Positions 63,999 through 64,000 of a stretch of 64,000 nt of DNA are shown here, one piece after another. The stretch comes from Phaeodactylibacter sp. (GTDB taxonomy: Bacteria; Bacteroidota; Bacteroidia; Chitinophagales; Saprospiraceae): NCBI RefSeq assembly GCF_022763345.1, contig NZ_JALEGS010000006.1, positions 1-64,000 on the forward strand, written 5' to 3'. The notes below the pieces were generated by a model that worked only from the letters and a program-made list of their open reading frames with translations, was not told where the DNA came from and made no database searches. Made by a program: the position numbers and the translations under genes. Numbering within the stretch: position 1 is the first letter of the stretch; each line of letters starts with the position of its first letter.

Positions 63999-64000
63999 TC

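Overview
The window reads as chromosomal DNA of a free-living Bacteroidota, most likely of the Saprospiria (Lewinella/Phaeodactylibacter-like). This is inferred from gene families, not from a marker tree. The pointers are a short Bacteroidota-type RpoD, TAnnTTTG promoter elements (often with TTTG/TTG about 19-20 nt upstream, several only a few nt before the start codon), type IX secretion (T9SS) cargo with CHU_C and type A sorting domains, choice-of-anchor L proteins, a TamB/TamL pair, a fused SecDF and a PorE-like T9SS lipoprotein. I see no rRNA, tRNA, CRISPR array, phage or integrative element.

Layout. 1-1540: a decayed RHS/YD-repeat gene (minus strand) broken by at least three insertions, including a 166-bp element with perfect 17-bp terminal inverted repeats; cutting the insertions out restores the RHS core. 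1.5-11.3 kb: a D-2-hydroxyacid dehydrogenase, a LytS/LytTR two-component pair, a hairpin with a possible small RNA, an FRG-domain protein, a membrane-anchored GltB-like FMN/Fe-S protein, a CcmC-type heme protein with an enlarged periplasmic loop, a BadF-type sugar kinase, 6-phosphofructokinase and a membrane protein. 11.4-16.5 kb: a 140-bp tandem repeat of nested hairpins, prfB with a programmed +1 frameshift, an FKBP lipoprotein, NrnA, Ndk, a HAD-like remnant and a Uma2 nuclease-like gene. 16.7-25.3 kb: tamB-tamL (overlapping) and queA.

25.5-38.2 kb: a secreted transglutaminase-like protein, a small acidic DUF2795-like protein, a large helical protein of unknown function, cmk, a Nudix-like protein without a Nudix box, two hypothetical proteins, rpoD, pnp with a long leader, rpsO and etfBA. 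38.4-50.3 kb: a TPR protein, a T9SS-exported M12B-type metalloprotease, an aldehyde dehydrogenase, a secreted beta-propeller/amidohydrolase fusion and secDF. 50.5-64.0 kb: a cell-surface region with two tandem paralogous adhesin-like proteins (985 and 2729 aa, both choice-of-anchor L at the N-terminus and CHU_C at the C-terminus), the larger carrying about 20 Ig-like modules, followed by the PorE-like lipoprotein.

Functional links. SecDF (Sec export), TamB/TamL (outer-membrane assembly), the T9SS cargo proteins and the PorE-like anchor together describe an envelope-export theme. rpoD, pnp, rpsO, prfB, queA, cmk and ndk are housekeeping genes for transcription, RNA turnover, translation and nucleotides. 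The clearest unusual signals are the precisely reconstructable insertions in the RHS pseudogene, the tandem hairpin repeat at 11.43-11.70 kb, the three-module super-repeat in the giant adhesin, and several palindromes placed like operators.
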